Source: an uncultured Spartobacteria bacterium | GTDB taxonomy: Bacteria; Verrucomicrobiota; Verrucomicrobiia; Chthoniobacterales; Chthoniobacteraceae | Length of the DNA stretch: 46,973 nucleotides | Direction of reading: 5' to 3' | NCBI GenBank assembly: GCA_903882875.1 | Contig: CAIRYQ010000058.1 | Span: 1-46,973, forward strand | Shown: positions 8,347-18,403 of the stretch, in pieces | Position numbering within the stretch: position 1 is the stretch's first letter | How the letters are laid out: each line of letters begins with the position of its first letter | Translations under genes and position numbers: made by a program | The notes under the pieces: model-generated | Told to the model about the DNA's origin: nothing | Databases searched by the model: none | The model's input: the letters and a program-made list of their open reading frames with translations, nothing else

Positions 8347-9919
8347 AGATGCGCCAGTTCAGGCGCGGGAAGATGTTGTCGCGGTGTTCGCAGTTTTCCA
8401 AGAACTCTGTCTCGACACCGCCGCCGTGAAGCTGCGCGTGCAGACGGGTGAAACGGCCGAGGTGTTCGCGCGTGCGGCGCGTGGCGTAATCGCGCGCGGT
8501 GCCGGCCCGGATGAGGAACGCCCAGTCACTCGACTGCGCGAGGAGAAGTTCGCGTGCGAGCTGGCGCAGGCATCTCTCCTCGATCTCGGTCACCGATGCG
8601 CTGCTGGAAAAATGGCGCGCGGTGGAGATCATCTTTTCTTCCGCGTCGTGCAGCACAGGATAGATCCATGCGTTCGACGGATCGAGCCACACGGCATTGA
8701 AGCCCGCGTCGCCCCACGAGGACTGCGCGGGCTCGACGATCTGGTGCGTCTCATTTTCCTCGAGATAATCGCCAGGCGTGACGAGCCGGATCTCCGACGG
8801 CGACCCCGCCGCGCCGCGCAAAACTGCGGCGAGCCACTCGGGGCCCTCGAACCACCAGTGGCCGAAAAGCTCCGCATCAAACGGGCTCACGACGACGGGC
8901 GGCACGGGCAGCAAATCGCGCGCGCCGCGAAGCTGATCGATCCGCGCACCGAGGAAATGCCGCGCGTGCTCGCGGACGCGGCCAAGGGCCATCACGCGAT
9001 CATACGGCTGCTTGGGTTCGGCACCGGTGATGCGGTGCATTTTCAGCCCGGTGAATCGGCGCAGGCCGTCGGGAAAAAATTTGCGAAACTCGTCCTCCGG
9101 CATGTCCCATCCCGCGTCGCGGTAAAAATCGCGGTAGCACGGATCGCCCGGATAACCGACGGCGGCACTCCAGACCTGCCGCGCGGATTCGCGTTCGCGG
9201 CCGAATGCGGCGACGCCCGCAGGCGTGAACACTGGCGCGAAAATCGCGCGCTGCGGGCGCGGCGCACCGAGCATGAGGCCGTGCGAATCAAGCACGCACC
9301 AGCGGATGCCGTTCTCCGCGAGGATGCGATCCACGCCGGGCCGCCACGCGCATTCGGGGAGCCATATTCCGCGCGGCTCGCGGCCAAACATCGCGCGGTG
9401 CGCCTCGACGCCGAGCGCGATTTGTGCGCGGACGGATTCCTCGCGCAGCATGAGCGGCAGGAATCCATGCGTCGCGGCACACGCGATGATTTCGAGATGG
9501 CCGCGATCCTGCAGCGCGCAGAATGCGGAGACGATGTCTCGTTTCCAGCGATGCTCCCACCATTCGCGCACACTCTCGAAACGCAGGAGGTAAAATCGCG
9601 CGGCGCGCTGCTCGTCGGTGCGGGCCTCGCTGCGGCGCACTTCATTTTTCGCGATGGCGATGAGGCGGTCGAGGTGGCGCCCGTAGCGTGCGCGGAGCAA
9701 TTCGTCGCCGAGCATGTGGCCGAGTGTCGGCGTGAGGGACATCGCGATGCGGAATGGCACTCCTTCGTCCGCGAGTCCGTGCAGCGCGTCGAGCAGCGGG
9801 AGATAAGTCCCGGTGATCGCCTCGAAGAGCCAGTCCTCCTCGAGAAATTCCGGGTGCTCGGGGTGGCGCACGAAGGGCAGGTGCGCGTGCAGGATCAGCG
9901 AAAGGCACCCGGGTGGCAT
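8339..9919 (-). CDS. GH57 1,4-alpha-glucan branching enzyme
   Basis: The 526-residue protein makes alpha-1,6 branches in glycogen-like glucans. GH57 landmarks are present: LILHAHLPFVRHPEHP at the N-terminus, GIWLPECAWRPG with the nucleophile at about Glu189, and SPFDAELFGHWWFEGPEW with the acid/base at about Asp348. This is the DUF1957-containing branching-enzyme branch of GH57, not amylopullulanase, and the length matches the family. It has no signal peptide and is cytoplasmic. It is divergent from pgsA with about 135 bp between. The FlgD-like gene overlaps its 3' end. Confidence 0.9.
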   Translation of the reverse strand: MPPGCLSLILHAHLPFVRHPEHPEFLEEDWLFEAITGTYLPLLDALHGLADEGVPFRIAMSLTPTLGHMLGDELLRARYGRHLDRLIAIAKNEVRRSEARTDEQRAARFYLLRFESVREWWEHRWKRDIVSAFCALQDRGHLEIIACAATHGFLPLMLREESVRAQIALGVEAHRAMFGREPRGIWLPECAWRPGVDRILAENGIRWCVLDSHGLMLGAPRPQRAIFAPVFTPAGVAAFGRERESARQVWSAAVGYPGDPCYRDFYRDAGWDMPEDEFRKFFPDGLRRFTGLKMHRITGAEPKQPYDRVMALGRVREHARHFLGARIDQLRGARDLLPVPPVVVSPFDAELFGHWWFEGPEWLAAVLRGAAGSPSEIRLVTPGDYLEENETHQIVEPAQSSWGDAGFNAVWLDPSNAWIYPVLHDAEEKMISTARHFSSSASVTEIEERCLRQLARELLLAQSSDWAFLIRAGTARDYATRRTREHLGRFTRLHAQLHGGGVETEFLENCEHRDNIFPRLNWRIYA

Positions 9920-10054
9920 CGCGCGAAGCTACTCGGCGGGCGGAGTGTGCGACAAGCGCCGCGCACCAGCAAACGCACCCGTCATGCTTTTTTGGTTTGT
10001 GAGCAGGCAGCGCGTGGTGACACTGCCCGCCGCGCGACTGAATCTTTCCAACGA

Positions 10055-10681
10055 ATGAACCTGCCCAACAAACTCACCGCCTCGCGCTTCGTGATGACGG
10101 CGGCATTTGTCGTGGCGATGGCGACCGGGCTCGAGTGGGATGAGATTCACGCGCCGGGCCGCGAGAAGGGCTGGAGCTTTTCCTACACCGCGGGGCTGCT
10201 GCTTTTCCTCGCGGCGAGCGTCACGGATTACCTCGACGGACACTTCGCGCGGAAGCTCGGCGTGGTGACGAATTTCGGAAAGCTGATGGATCCGCTCGCG
10301 GACAAGGTGATGATCGCCGCGGTGTTCATCTGCCTCATCCCGCTGAAGGCGATTCCGGCGTGGGTGGTGATCGTGATCATCAGCCGCGAATTCCTGATCA
10401 CCGGGCTGCGCCTGCTGGCCGCGGGCCGCGGCGTGATCCTGCAAAGCGAACGGCTCGGAAAGCACAAGGCGCTCTGGCAGATCGTGACGGCCGGATATTT
10501 CCTGCTGCTGCTCGCGGTGATGGAATGGGAGCGCGCAGGCTGGGTCTCGCTGCACGTGAAGAAATGGTGGTGGGAGGCGTGGCGCTACGGTGGCTGGACG
10601 CTGGCCGGAATCGCGCTCGTGCTCACGCTCTTCTCGGGCCTCGGCTACCTGCGCAAGCACAGCGACCTGCTCGCGGAGTGA
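10055..10681 (+). CDS. pgsA: CDP-diacylglycerol-glycerol-3-phosphate 3-phosphatidyltransferase
   Basis: This integral membrane enzyme makes phosphatidylglycerol phosphate from CDP-diacylglycerol and glycerol-3-phosphate. The CDP-alcohol phosphatidyltransferase motif DGx2ARx8Gx3Dx3D is intact (Asp61, Gly62, Ala65, Arg66, Gly75, Asp79, Asp83). MNLPNKLTASR at the N-terminus is typical of PgsA. Several transmembrane helices are visible. The product is 208 residues, slightly longer than usual because of a loop at about residues 26-40 and a Trp-rich segment near 170. No clear Shine-Dalgarno sequence precedes the ATG. Confidence 0.93.
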   Translation: MNLPNKLTASRFVMTAAFVVAMATGLEWDEIHAPGREKGWSFSYTAGLLLFLAASVTDYLDGHFARKLGVVTNFGKLMDPLADKVMIAAVFICLIPLKAIPAWVVIVIISREFLITGLRLLAAGRGVILQSERLGKHKALWQIVTAGYFLLLLAVMEWERAGWVSLHVKKWWWEAWRYGGWTLAGIALVLTLFSGLGYLRKHSDLLAE

Positions 10682-10719
10682 GGCGAAATCATATCCCGCG
10701 GTTTTCGGGATGTTTCGCC
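10682..10719. terminator. Convergent hairpin terminator
   Basis: GGCGAAA (10682-10688) pairs with TTTCGCC (10713-10719), and ATCCCG (10693-10698) with CGGGAT (10706-10711) inside it, leaving a small bulge. It lies directly after the pgsA stop and before the leftward export gene stop. There is no long T-run, so termination may be weak or bidirectional. Confidence 0.6.
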
Positions 10720-10728
10720 CAGCAGGGC

Positions 10729-11283
10729 CTAATCGTCGCCTACTTCGATGATGTCGCCCGGCTCGATTTTCGGATCGAGTGAAGGATCTTTTTTTATGGC
10801 CCTCCGCGAATAGCTCTGTGTCTTGCCTCCGCGGGTGATTTTCATCGTGCCCCAGCCGAAACTCGGGCCTCCAACTCCAGCCAAGGCATCCGTCAAGGTG
10901 ATCCCCGACGTCCAAGGCTGCTTGCCGGGTGAGCGGACGCTTCCGTTGACGGTAAAGAAATGGGCGTCTGCATCGGCACGCATGCTGACCGACACTTTCG
11001 CGACTGAGAAAATCTTAGCATCCTGCAACCGCTTTTCGATGACTGCCGCAAGCTGCATCCGAGTGAGGCCAACTGCATCCACCAAACCGATGAACGGTAT
11101 TTTAACTCGTCCATCATTCACGATGAGAACGAGATCAAATTCCCGCGTGAACTCCTCGGGTGGGCCGCTGAGTCGCATTTCAAAAACGTCGCCTTCGGCA
11201 AATGTGTCGCTCGCGCGGGCCGCAAGCCGGGAGAGGGCGAGGAACGCAAGGAGGAATGTGAAGCGGGGGTTCATCATCCGCAT
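10729..11283 (-). CDS. Short Wza-like polysaccharide export protein (copy 2)
   Basis: The 184-residue product has a signal peptide (start at 11283; Met codons at 11277 and 11274 are alternatives). A Poly_export domain follows (EGDVFEMRLSGPPEEFTREF, VKIPFIGLVDAVGLTRMQLA), then one SLBB-like domain (FFTVNGSVRSPGKQPW). It ends IEPGDIIEVGDD. It is a clear paralogue of the next gene and half the size of classical Wza, with no lipobox and no C-terminal outer-membrane helix. It is the last gene of the leftward export operon. Such proteins help move polysaccharide across the outer membrane. Confidence 0.85.
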   Translation of the reverse strand: MRMMNPRFTFLLAFLALSRLAARASDTFAEGDVFEMRLSGPPEEFTREFDLVLIVNDGRVKIPFIGLVDAVGLTRMQLAAVIEKRLQDAKIFSVAKVSVSMRADADAHFFTVNGSVRSPGKQPWTSGITLTDALAGVGGPSFGWGTMKITRGGKTQSYSRRAIKKDPSLDPKIEPGDIIEVGDD

Positions 11284-11307
11284 CAGTAGCGTTGTTTTGA
11301 AAGAAGC

Positions 11308-11862
11308 CTAGTCCCCTTCCTGCTCGATGATGTCGCCCGGCTCGATCCTGGGGTCGGCTGCGGGATTTTTCTTGATGGCTTTGCGGCTGTAAGTCTGTGC
11401 CTTGCCGCCGCGGATGATTTTCATCGTGTCCTTCGCAAATTCCGTAGGGCCGCCTGCTCCGCTGATGGCGCCGGTGAGAGTGATATCTTGAATCCACACC
11501 TGCTTGCCGGGCGAGCGCACGGAGCCTCCGACGATGATGATGCGATCCTTGCCGGAGTTGGAGTTGATGTTGACGTTGGCGATGGTGAAAATTTTCGCGT
11601 CCTTGAGCCGGCGCTCAATGCTGGCGGCGAGCGCGGTGCTCGACATCCCGGCAGCGGCGACACGGCCAATGAGCGGGAGATTCACGGAGCCTTCGTCCAC
11701 GGTGAGGACGATGTTGAATTCACGCGTGAACTCCTCGGGCGGGCCGCTGAGGCGCATCTCCAGGACGTCGCCGTTGCGGAAGGTGTTCTGCGCCTGGACG
11801 CGCGGCAGCGCGACGGTGAAGACGGCGAGGAGCGCGAGGAGTGCGAGGATGATTTTTTTCAT
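11308..11862 (-). CDS. Short Wza-like polysaccharide export protein (copy 1)
   Basis: Also 184 residues, with signal peptide MKKIILALLALLAVFTVALP and likely cleavage at VQA-Q. It is collinear with its downstream neighbour and shares the RLSGPPEEFTREF block, SVRSPGKQ, KKNPAADPRIEPGDII and an almost identical length, so the two arose by tandem duplication. It contains one Poly_export and one SLBB-like domain. It starts 3 bases after the kinase stop, which indicates co-transcription. It probably forms a periplasmic ring or adaptor between the kinase and the outer-membrane barrel. Confidence 0.87.
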   Translation of the reverse strand: MKKIILALLALLAVFTVALPRVQAQNTFRNGDVLEMRLSGPPEEFTREFNIVLTVDEGSVNLPLIGRVAAAGMSSTALAASIERRLKDAKIFTIANVNINSNSGKDRIIIVGGSVRSPGKQVWIQDITLTGAISGAGGPTEFAKDTMKIIRGGKAQTYSRKAIKKNPAADPRIEPGDIIEQEGD

Positions 11863-11865
11863 GGC

Positions 11866-14004
11866 TCAGTATGCGTCTTCGTTGTCGGCGTTGGCGGCGG
11901 CGACCTCGGGCTTTTTGCGGTCCTCGAGGAGTTCGCGCTTCGGGCCGTAGTAGTCCTTGTAGTTCGAGTAGTAGCGGTAGGAATCGTCCTGGTGGATGTC
12001 CACGTTGTTGAGGACGACGCCGATGAGGTTGCCGCCGACGTGGGCGACGGTCTGCTTCACGCGCTGGAGCATGTTGCGCGGGAAACGGCGGTACTGGACA
12101 ACCATGATTGTGTTGTCCACTTCGGAGACGAGGATGCTCGCATCCGACACGCCGAGGATGGGCGGCGAGTCGAAGAAGACGACGTCGTAGCGTTTCTTGA
12201 GCTGCATGATGAGTTCGCTCATGCGCGGGCCGTTGAGAATGCCGACGTCTTCCATCGAGAGGTTGCCGCTCGGGATGATGGAGAGGTTTTCAAGGCGCGA
12301 GACGTGCGTGATTTCCTCGAGCGTCTTGCGCCCGTGCAGGTAGTCCACGAGGCCGATACTGTTGTCCACGTCGAAGAAACGGTGCTGCGAGGGACGGCGG
12401 AGGTCGGCGTCCACGACGAGGACGTTTGCGCCGCCTTTTGCGTAGATGTAGGCGAGGTTGGAGAGCGTGGTGCTCTTGCCTTCGCCGGGGCCGCCGGAGA
12501 CGAGTGTGTAGGTGTTTGAGCCGTGGTCGGGGAGATTCAGCTCGATGTTACCCTTGAGGATGCGGTATGCCTCGGCGTCCGCAGTGTCGCGCTTTTGCTT
12601 GAGGAGGATGACGATGTCCGTCGGGATGACGGCGAGGACGGGGAGCGAGAGGTGACGCTCGATGTCATCCACGGTCTTCACGGAGGTGTCGAGGTACTCG
12701 ACGAAGAACGCGAGACCGATGCCGGCGATGAGGCCAAACATGGCGCCTACGATGGTGTAGAGGATGACGCTCGGCTTCTCGTGGTAGAGGCCGGGCTGCG
12801 CACGCTGCCAGATTTTCACGGGAATCTGGGTCATGATGTTGTTCATCTTGGCCTTGTCGTACTGCCGACGGATTTCGAACAACAGCGTCTTAGTCATGAG
12901 GTAGGCGGACTTTTTCTCGACGTAGCGGCTCATGCGCGTCTTTTCGTCAATCTGGGTCTTGTGGGTGGAGTCCACGTTTTTCTCGAAGGTCTTCAGCGTG
13001 GTTTCCTCGATGCCGAGCCTAGTGTTCAGCGAACGCTTGATGCTCTCAAGCTGGTCGCTGAGGATTTTTGCATAGACCTCGCGCTGGGCGCGCAAGGATT
13101 TCATCCGCGGGTGATTTTCTCCGAGGCCTGCGCTTAAAAATTTCGCCTCCTCGGCCTTTGCGTCCTGAAGGAGCGGGAGCGTCTTCTCGACGGTCGAGTC
13201 GGTGATGCCAAGAATGCGAGCCGCCTCCATGAGTTCCTCGGGCTTGAGCTGCTCGACGCGCATGAGCTGGCTGCGGAGCCGATCCACCAGGGCACGTGTT
13301 TCGGCGAGCTGGTTTTCGCCAGTGACGATGCCGGTGGGCGCGGTGATCGAGAGGGCTGCATTTGAGCTGTCGGGGTCGGGATCCGTGATGCTTTCCTCCT
13401 GCCGGATCTTCGATGCTTCCTGAAAAAGCCGGGCCATTTCGTCTTCCTTCGCCTTCAGCTCGTCCTTCATCTCGTTGAGCGTCTGGTCGGTGTTCTTGCG
13501 AAGTTCTTCGATGCGCTTGTCGCGGTAGGTGACAGCGATGGTGTTCGCGATGTCGGCCGCGAGCTGCGGTTTCGTGTGATACACGCCGATGTCCACGAGG
13601 GTCGTGTTGCGCTGCTCCTGCACGATCATACTGTGGGCGAGGGTCTCGGTGACCCATTGCAGGGGCATCGTCTGCCCCGCAGGGGAGAGTTCCTTCACGA
13701 GGTTCAGCTTTTCAATGACGGGGTTCAGGATTTCCGCCTTTCTGAGCACCTGAATCTGCGTGGAAACAAACTGCGGGTCGATCCTTCCGGAAGAGGTTTG
13801 CGAACCGACATCGCTCACGCGGTCAAAGACGTCGGGCTTAATCTCGACGGTGACCTGCGAATAGAACTGGCGCGGGAGGAAATAGACGTACACCTCGGCA
13901 CTGACCATCACGAGAAAGAAGGTGAGCAGGATCAGCCCGAGACGCAGTTTGACGACGCGCCAGTAGTCGAGAAAGTGGAGTTTTGCCTCGGTGGGTTCAG
14001 TCAT
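11866..14004 (-). CDS. Wzc-type polysaccharide co-polymerase / tyrosine autokinase
   Basis: The 712-residue protein combines an N-terminal Wzz domain with a membrane helix (about residues 20-45), a long coiled-coil periplasmic region (about 150-400), a second membrane helix (SVILYTIVGAMFGLIAGIGL) and a cytosolic BY-kinase domain. Walker A is GGPGEGKST (about 504-512), Walker A' is VLVVDADLRRPSQ, and Walker B is VVFFDSPPIL. The C-terminus has a tyrosine cluster (SYRYYSNYKDYY and the terminal Tyr) for autophosphorylation, which controls polymer length and export. It lies between the barrel gene and the two mini-Wza genes. Confidence 0.93.
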   Translation of the reverse strand: MTEPTEAKLHFLDYWRVVKLRLGLILLTFFLVMVSAEVYVYFLPRQFYSQVTVEIKPDVFDRVSDVGSQTSSGRIDPQFVSTQIQVLRKAEILNPVIEKLNLVKELSPAGQTMPLQWVTETLAHSMIVQEQRNTTLVDIGVYHTKPQLAADIANTIAVTYRDKRIEELRKNTDQTLNEMKDELKAKEDEMARLFQEASKIRQEESITDPDPDSSNAALSITAPTGIVTGENQLAETRALVDRLRSQLMRVEQLKPEELMEAARILGITDSTVEKTLPLLQDAKAEEAKFLSAGLGENHPRMKSLRAQREVYAKILSDQLESIKRSLNTRLGIEETTLKTFEKNVDSTHKTQIDEKTRMSRYVEKKSAYLMTKTLLFEIRRQYDKAKMNNIMTQIPVKIWQRAQPGLYHEKPSVILYTIVGAMFGLIAGIGLAFFVEYLDTSVKTVDDIERHLSLPVLAVIPTDIVILLKQKRDTADAEAYRILKGNIELNLPDHGSNTYTLVSGGPGEGKSTTLSNLAYIYAKGGANVLVVDADLRRPSQHRFFDVDNSIGLVDYLHGRKTLEEITHVSRLENLSIIPSGNLSMEDVGILNGPRMSELIMQLKKRYDVVFFDSPPILGVSDASILVSEVDNTIMVVQYRRFPRNMLQRVKQTVAHVGGNLIGVVLNNVDIHQDDSYRYYSNYKDYYGPKRELLEDRKKPEVAAANADNEDAY

Positions 14005-14119
14005 GGGACGTGCGTGTTGGCGTTGCGGGCTCGTGCAAAAGGGGGTGGGTTAGCAAACCACCGGGCGTCGCGTTTCGCAACGGGAGAGTTCGGCATCCGC
14101 CGATGGCATGGCCGACCGG

Positions 14120-15718
14120 CTAGTACTCGTACTGGCCGGTGAAGAGGATGCGGTTCCGGTCGAAATCCTGCAATCCGGTCGAGCTCGACTGAAGAGTGTA
14201 CGTGTAACGCAGGCCGAGGGAAAAGTGGCGATCGATTCGGTATTGGGCACCGAGGTTCACATTATACACGTCGGTCGAGGACTTCGTGCCGGTGCGGGGC
14301 TCGTAGCCGGTGTGGATGAAATTGAACCCGACATTGCCGGAAATACGGGTCGTAAATGCCTGCTGGTAGAGGAGGCCGAGCCGGTAGGACAGGTTCTTGT
14401 CGCCCACGGCGCTCGACTGCTCAAACCCGTACCGGCCGTTTATCGACAGCGTGGAATGCCGCCCGGTCATATAATTCAGGGACACTTCGGTGTAAGGTGC
14501 GGTATTGCTGCCGCCCGAATCAAATGAGCGGATGGATGCGCCCGTGCGGAATGTCGCGTTCATCCTGCGCGAGACGATCCAGTCCATGCCGCCGAGAATG
14601 TAGGCGGACTCCGAATCGAGACTGGAGTTGCTCATGTAGCGATCCAGTTCGTAGCGCCCCTCGGCCACCCAAGTGATGCGCGGGGATGCGATAAAGCGGA
14701 ACTCATTGCCGAACATGAAGCTCCAGTAGCTGTTCGAGAGCTTCGTGGGGCTGTCGTTCACGTATTTCAGGAGGTTCACCGAGGCGCTCGTGACCGTCTG
14801 GAAAACACGCGTCCAACGGTAGGTGTAGTCGAACTTTGTGGATCCCGTGAAGTAATCACCGCCGACGATGCTCGATGAGGCGTACAGGTTCGAATAATCC
14901 GGCTGCGAGAGGTATGCGAAGCTGGCGTTTGCCGTGAACTGGGATCTCGGATCGATCTTGTTGACGTAGAGGAGCGCGAGTCGCGCATTGGCGTCCGAAC
15001 TGTTGCCGGGGCGGTCGAAATAGAAATCCCCGCCAACCTCAAGGTTCACGGTGAAGACAGTGCGCGGCTTCAGCCATTGCGCGTCCCAGTGACCGTTCAA
15101 ATACGTAAAGCCCGTGCCTTTCCTCGGCTTGGCAAGCGGTCCCAAGTTTGCATTCGTGATCTGGTCGGGATTGTCGTCATAGCCGACGCCCACCGAGAAG
15201 CCATAGCGGTACTTCGGCCGCGCGTACTGGCCCTGCCCCGGCGTGATCACCTGCGGCCCGTGTCCGTAAAAGCCGGGCGCGACGATGCGGTTGTCGCTCC
15301 CGTCGCCGCCGGTGCGGGGAGCCGCGGATGCTTCCGCGTCGGCATCGCGATCAGTGAGCTTGCGCACTTTCTGCGGTGCATCCGTGTCGCCGGTGTTGAA
15401 CGCAAAGGGCGATTTTTTCGCAGCATCGGCCGCCCGACTCGACTCGCCAGTGCGGAAAGGGCTGCTCGGTTTTTCCTTCGCCGAAGGTGTGGTTGGAGGA
15501 GCCGTGTCGGGAGCAGGGGCCGTATCTTTCGCCGCACCCGGAACCGCGGGCGCAGGTGTATCCGTCGGCGCCGGGGAACTGCCGGGAGCGGGACTTGCCG
15601 GCGCTGCGGGATCCTGCGCAAAAGTCACATCGCCCCATGAACACGCGGCCAGCGCGATCAGGACGAGCGGCCTGCACGAGTACTGGAGCGGGGCGTGATA
15701 AATTTTATTCGACTTCAT
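14120..15718 (-). CDS. Outer-membrane beta-barrel protein of the exopolysaccharide locus
   Basis: Start at 15718 gives MKSNKIYHAPLQYS and a plausible signal peptide ending at TFAQ; 15739 is possible. A Pro/Ala-rich linker (about residues 40-110) leads into an about 400-residue region of alternating strands (GFSVGVGYDDNPD, LSLNYMTGRHSTLSING, YRIDRHFSLGLRYTYTLQSS) ending with an aromatic-rich C-terminus (ILFTGQYEY), typical of an outer-membrane barrel. Barrels of this kind often sit with Wzc/Wza genes in systems lacking a large Wza and may supply the outer-membrane channel. It is first in the leftward operon, 115 bp before the kinase. Confidence 0.8.
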   Translation of the reverse strand: MKSNKIYHAPLQYSCRPLVLIALAACSWGDVTFAQDPAAPASPAPGSSPAPTDTPAPAVPGAAKDTAPAPDTAPPTTPSAKEKPSSPFRTGESSRAADAAKKSPFAFNTGDTDAPQKVRKLTDRDADAEASAAPRTGGDGSDNRIVAPGFYGHGPQVITPGQGQYARPKYRYGFSVGVGYDDNPDQITNANLGPLAKPRKGTGFTYLNGHWDAQWLKPRTVFTVNLEVGGDFYFDRPGNSSDANARLALLYVNKIDPRSQFTANASFAYLSQPDYSNLYASSSIVGGDYFTGSTKFDYTYRWTRVFQTVTSASVNLLKYVNDSPTKLSNSYWSFMFGNEFRFIASPRITWVAEGRYELDRYMSNSSLDSESAYILGGMDWIVSRRMNATFRTGASIRSFDSGGSNTAPYTEVSLNYMTGRHSTLSINGRYGFEQSSAVGDKNLSYRLGLLYQQAFTTRISGNVGFNFIHTGYEPRTGTKSSTDVYNVNLGAQYRIDRHFSLGLRYTYTLQSSSTGLQDFDRNRILFTGQYEY

Positions 15719-15946
15719 GGCTGGGAAAATCTGGCTCATCTTGGGGGGAGTCTTAAGATCGCTACCGGGCTTCGGACGAAAACGCAACATTTTGCGGAGG
15801 CCGTAACGCAAATGTCACGCACGGAATTTCACACCCGGCAGCCCGCCGGCAAACCGATTCCGCCACAAGCATGCCGCCCGTTAAAAAAACCCGCGGAAAA
15901 AACGCGTCGCGGCCAGCGCGTGCCGCACTCATCATTCCCGATCGAA

Positions 15947-17533
<1,587 letters not shown>

Positions 17534-17537
17534 CGCG

Positions 17538-17717
17538 CTACCAGGCGGTCTTGTCGCGATCCATCGCGCGGCCCGCGGCGTGCTCACGCGCATCGTCGCG
17601 GAACTGGTCGTTGCCGAATTTCACCGGAGGCTGGCTCGGGTCGCGCGGCACGTCGCTTTCACAGCCGGTGAAGGCAAACGTCGCAGCCCCGATGAGAAAA
17701 AGGAGGATGGCTTTCAT
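17538..17717 (-). CDS. Small lipoprotein, 59 residues
   Basis: Reading leftward from ATG at 17715-17717 gives [20 protein letters not shown], a lipoprotein signal with lipobox FTGC (Cys19). About 40 charged residues follow ([16 protein letters not shown]...) before the TAG at 17538. The stop is 4 bases from the guaA start, so the two probably share a transcript. No family is recognised. The clean lipobox, the spacing and the lack of any competing gene support it as real. Confidence 0.7.
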   Translation of the reverse strand: MKAILLFLIGAATFAFTGCESDVPRDPSQPPVKFGNDQFRDDAREHAAGRAMDRDKTAW

Positions 17718-17797
17718 TTGAGCGGGTAAGATTGCCCGGTGCGGCGGCGGGTGTCGAGCGTGGTGTCAGTTTCGTAACTGCTTCGTTTCTTCCGCAG

Positions 17798-18403
17798 CTA
17801 CAGTTCCACCCCGGCCCCGCACAACGCGGAAAGCAGTTCGCCGTGCCGCTCGTAATGATATTGGTGCGCGTGGAAACCGATGTCGCGTGCCGTCGCGATG
17901 TTCGCGGCGAGATCGTCAATGAAAAACGTCGTGCGCGGATCGAGCCCGTGCGTGCGGCATGCGATCTCGTAGATCGGCCGGTGCGGCTTCGACGCCTTCG
18001 CCTCGTGCGAATACGTCCCGCCCGTGAATTCCTCGAACACGGGGAAATCGCGGAACAGCCCCTCGACGTGCATGTCGTTCGTATTGCTCAGCAGGTAGAG
18101 CGGAAATTTTCCGCGCAGCGCGCGCACGAGCGAAGTCATCGGCTCGTTCTCCGTGAAAATCCCCTGCCAGGCCGCGATGAACTGCGCCTCGGTCCCGCGA
18201 TAGCCGAGGATGCGGAACGCCTCGTGCAAAAATTCCGCGCGCGAAATCTGCCCGTCCTCGTAGCCGAGTTTCGCGGCGTCAATGAGGTGCAGCGCATCCG
18301 CCTCGTCGCGCACATCGCTGAGCGCGGCGACCGCACGCACGGCGCGGGAAAAATCAAAGCGCACGAGGACGTTTCCGATGTCGAAGAGAAAGGCGCGGAT
18401 CAT
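17798..18403 (-). CDS. HAD-family phosphatase, YihX-like
   Basis: The product is 201 residues. HAD motif I is FDIGNVLVRFD, with nucleophile Asp8 and Gly at the usual second-Asp place, as in E. coli YihX (alpha-D-glucose-1-phosphatase). Motif II is LLSNTND, motif III the Lys in SKPHRPIYE, and motif IV FFIDDLAANI. The helical cap is inserted after motif I. A sugar-phosphate substrate is inferred from this resemblance. Its ATG overlaps the stop of the upstream glycosyltransferase (18400-18403), so they are translationally coupled. Confidence 0.85.
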   Translation of the reverse strand: MIRAFLFDIGNVLVRFDFSRAVRAVAALSDVRDEADALHLIDAAKLGYEDGQISRAEFLHEAFRILGYRGTEAQFIAAWQGIFTENEPMTSLVRALRGKFPLYLLSNTNDMHVEGLFRDFPVFEEFTGGTYSHEAKASKPHRPIYEIACRTHGLDPRTTFFIDDLAANIATARDIGFHAHQYHYERHGELLSALCGAGVEL

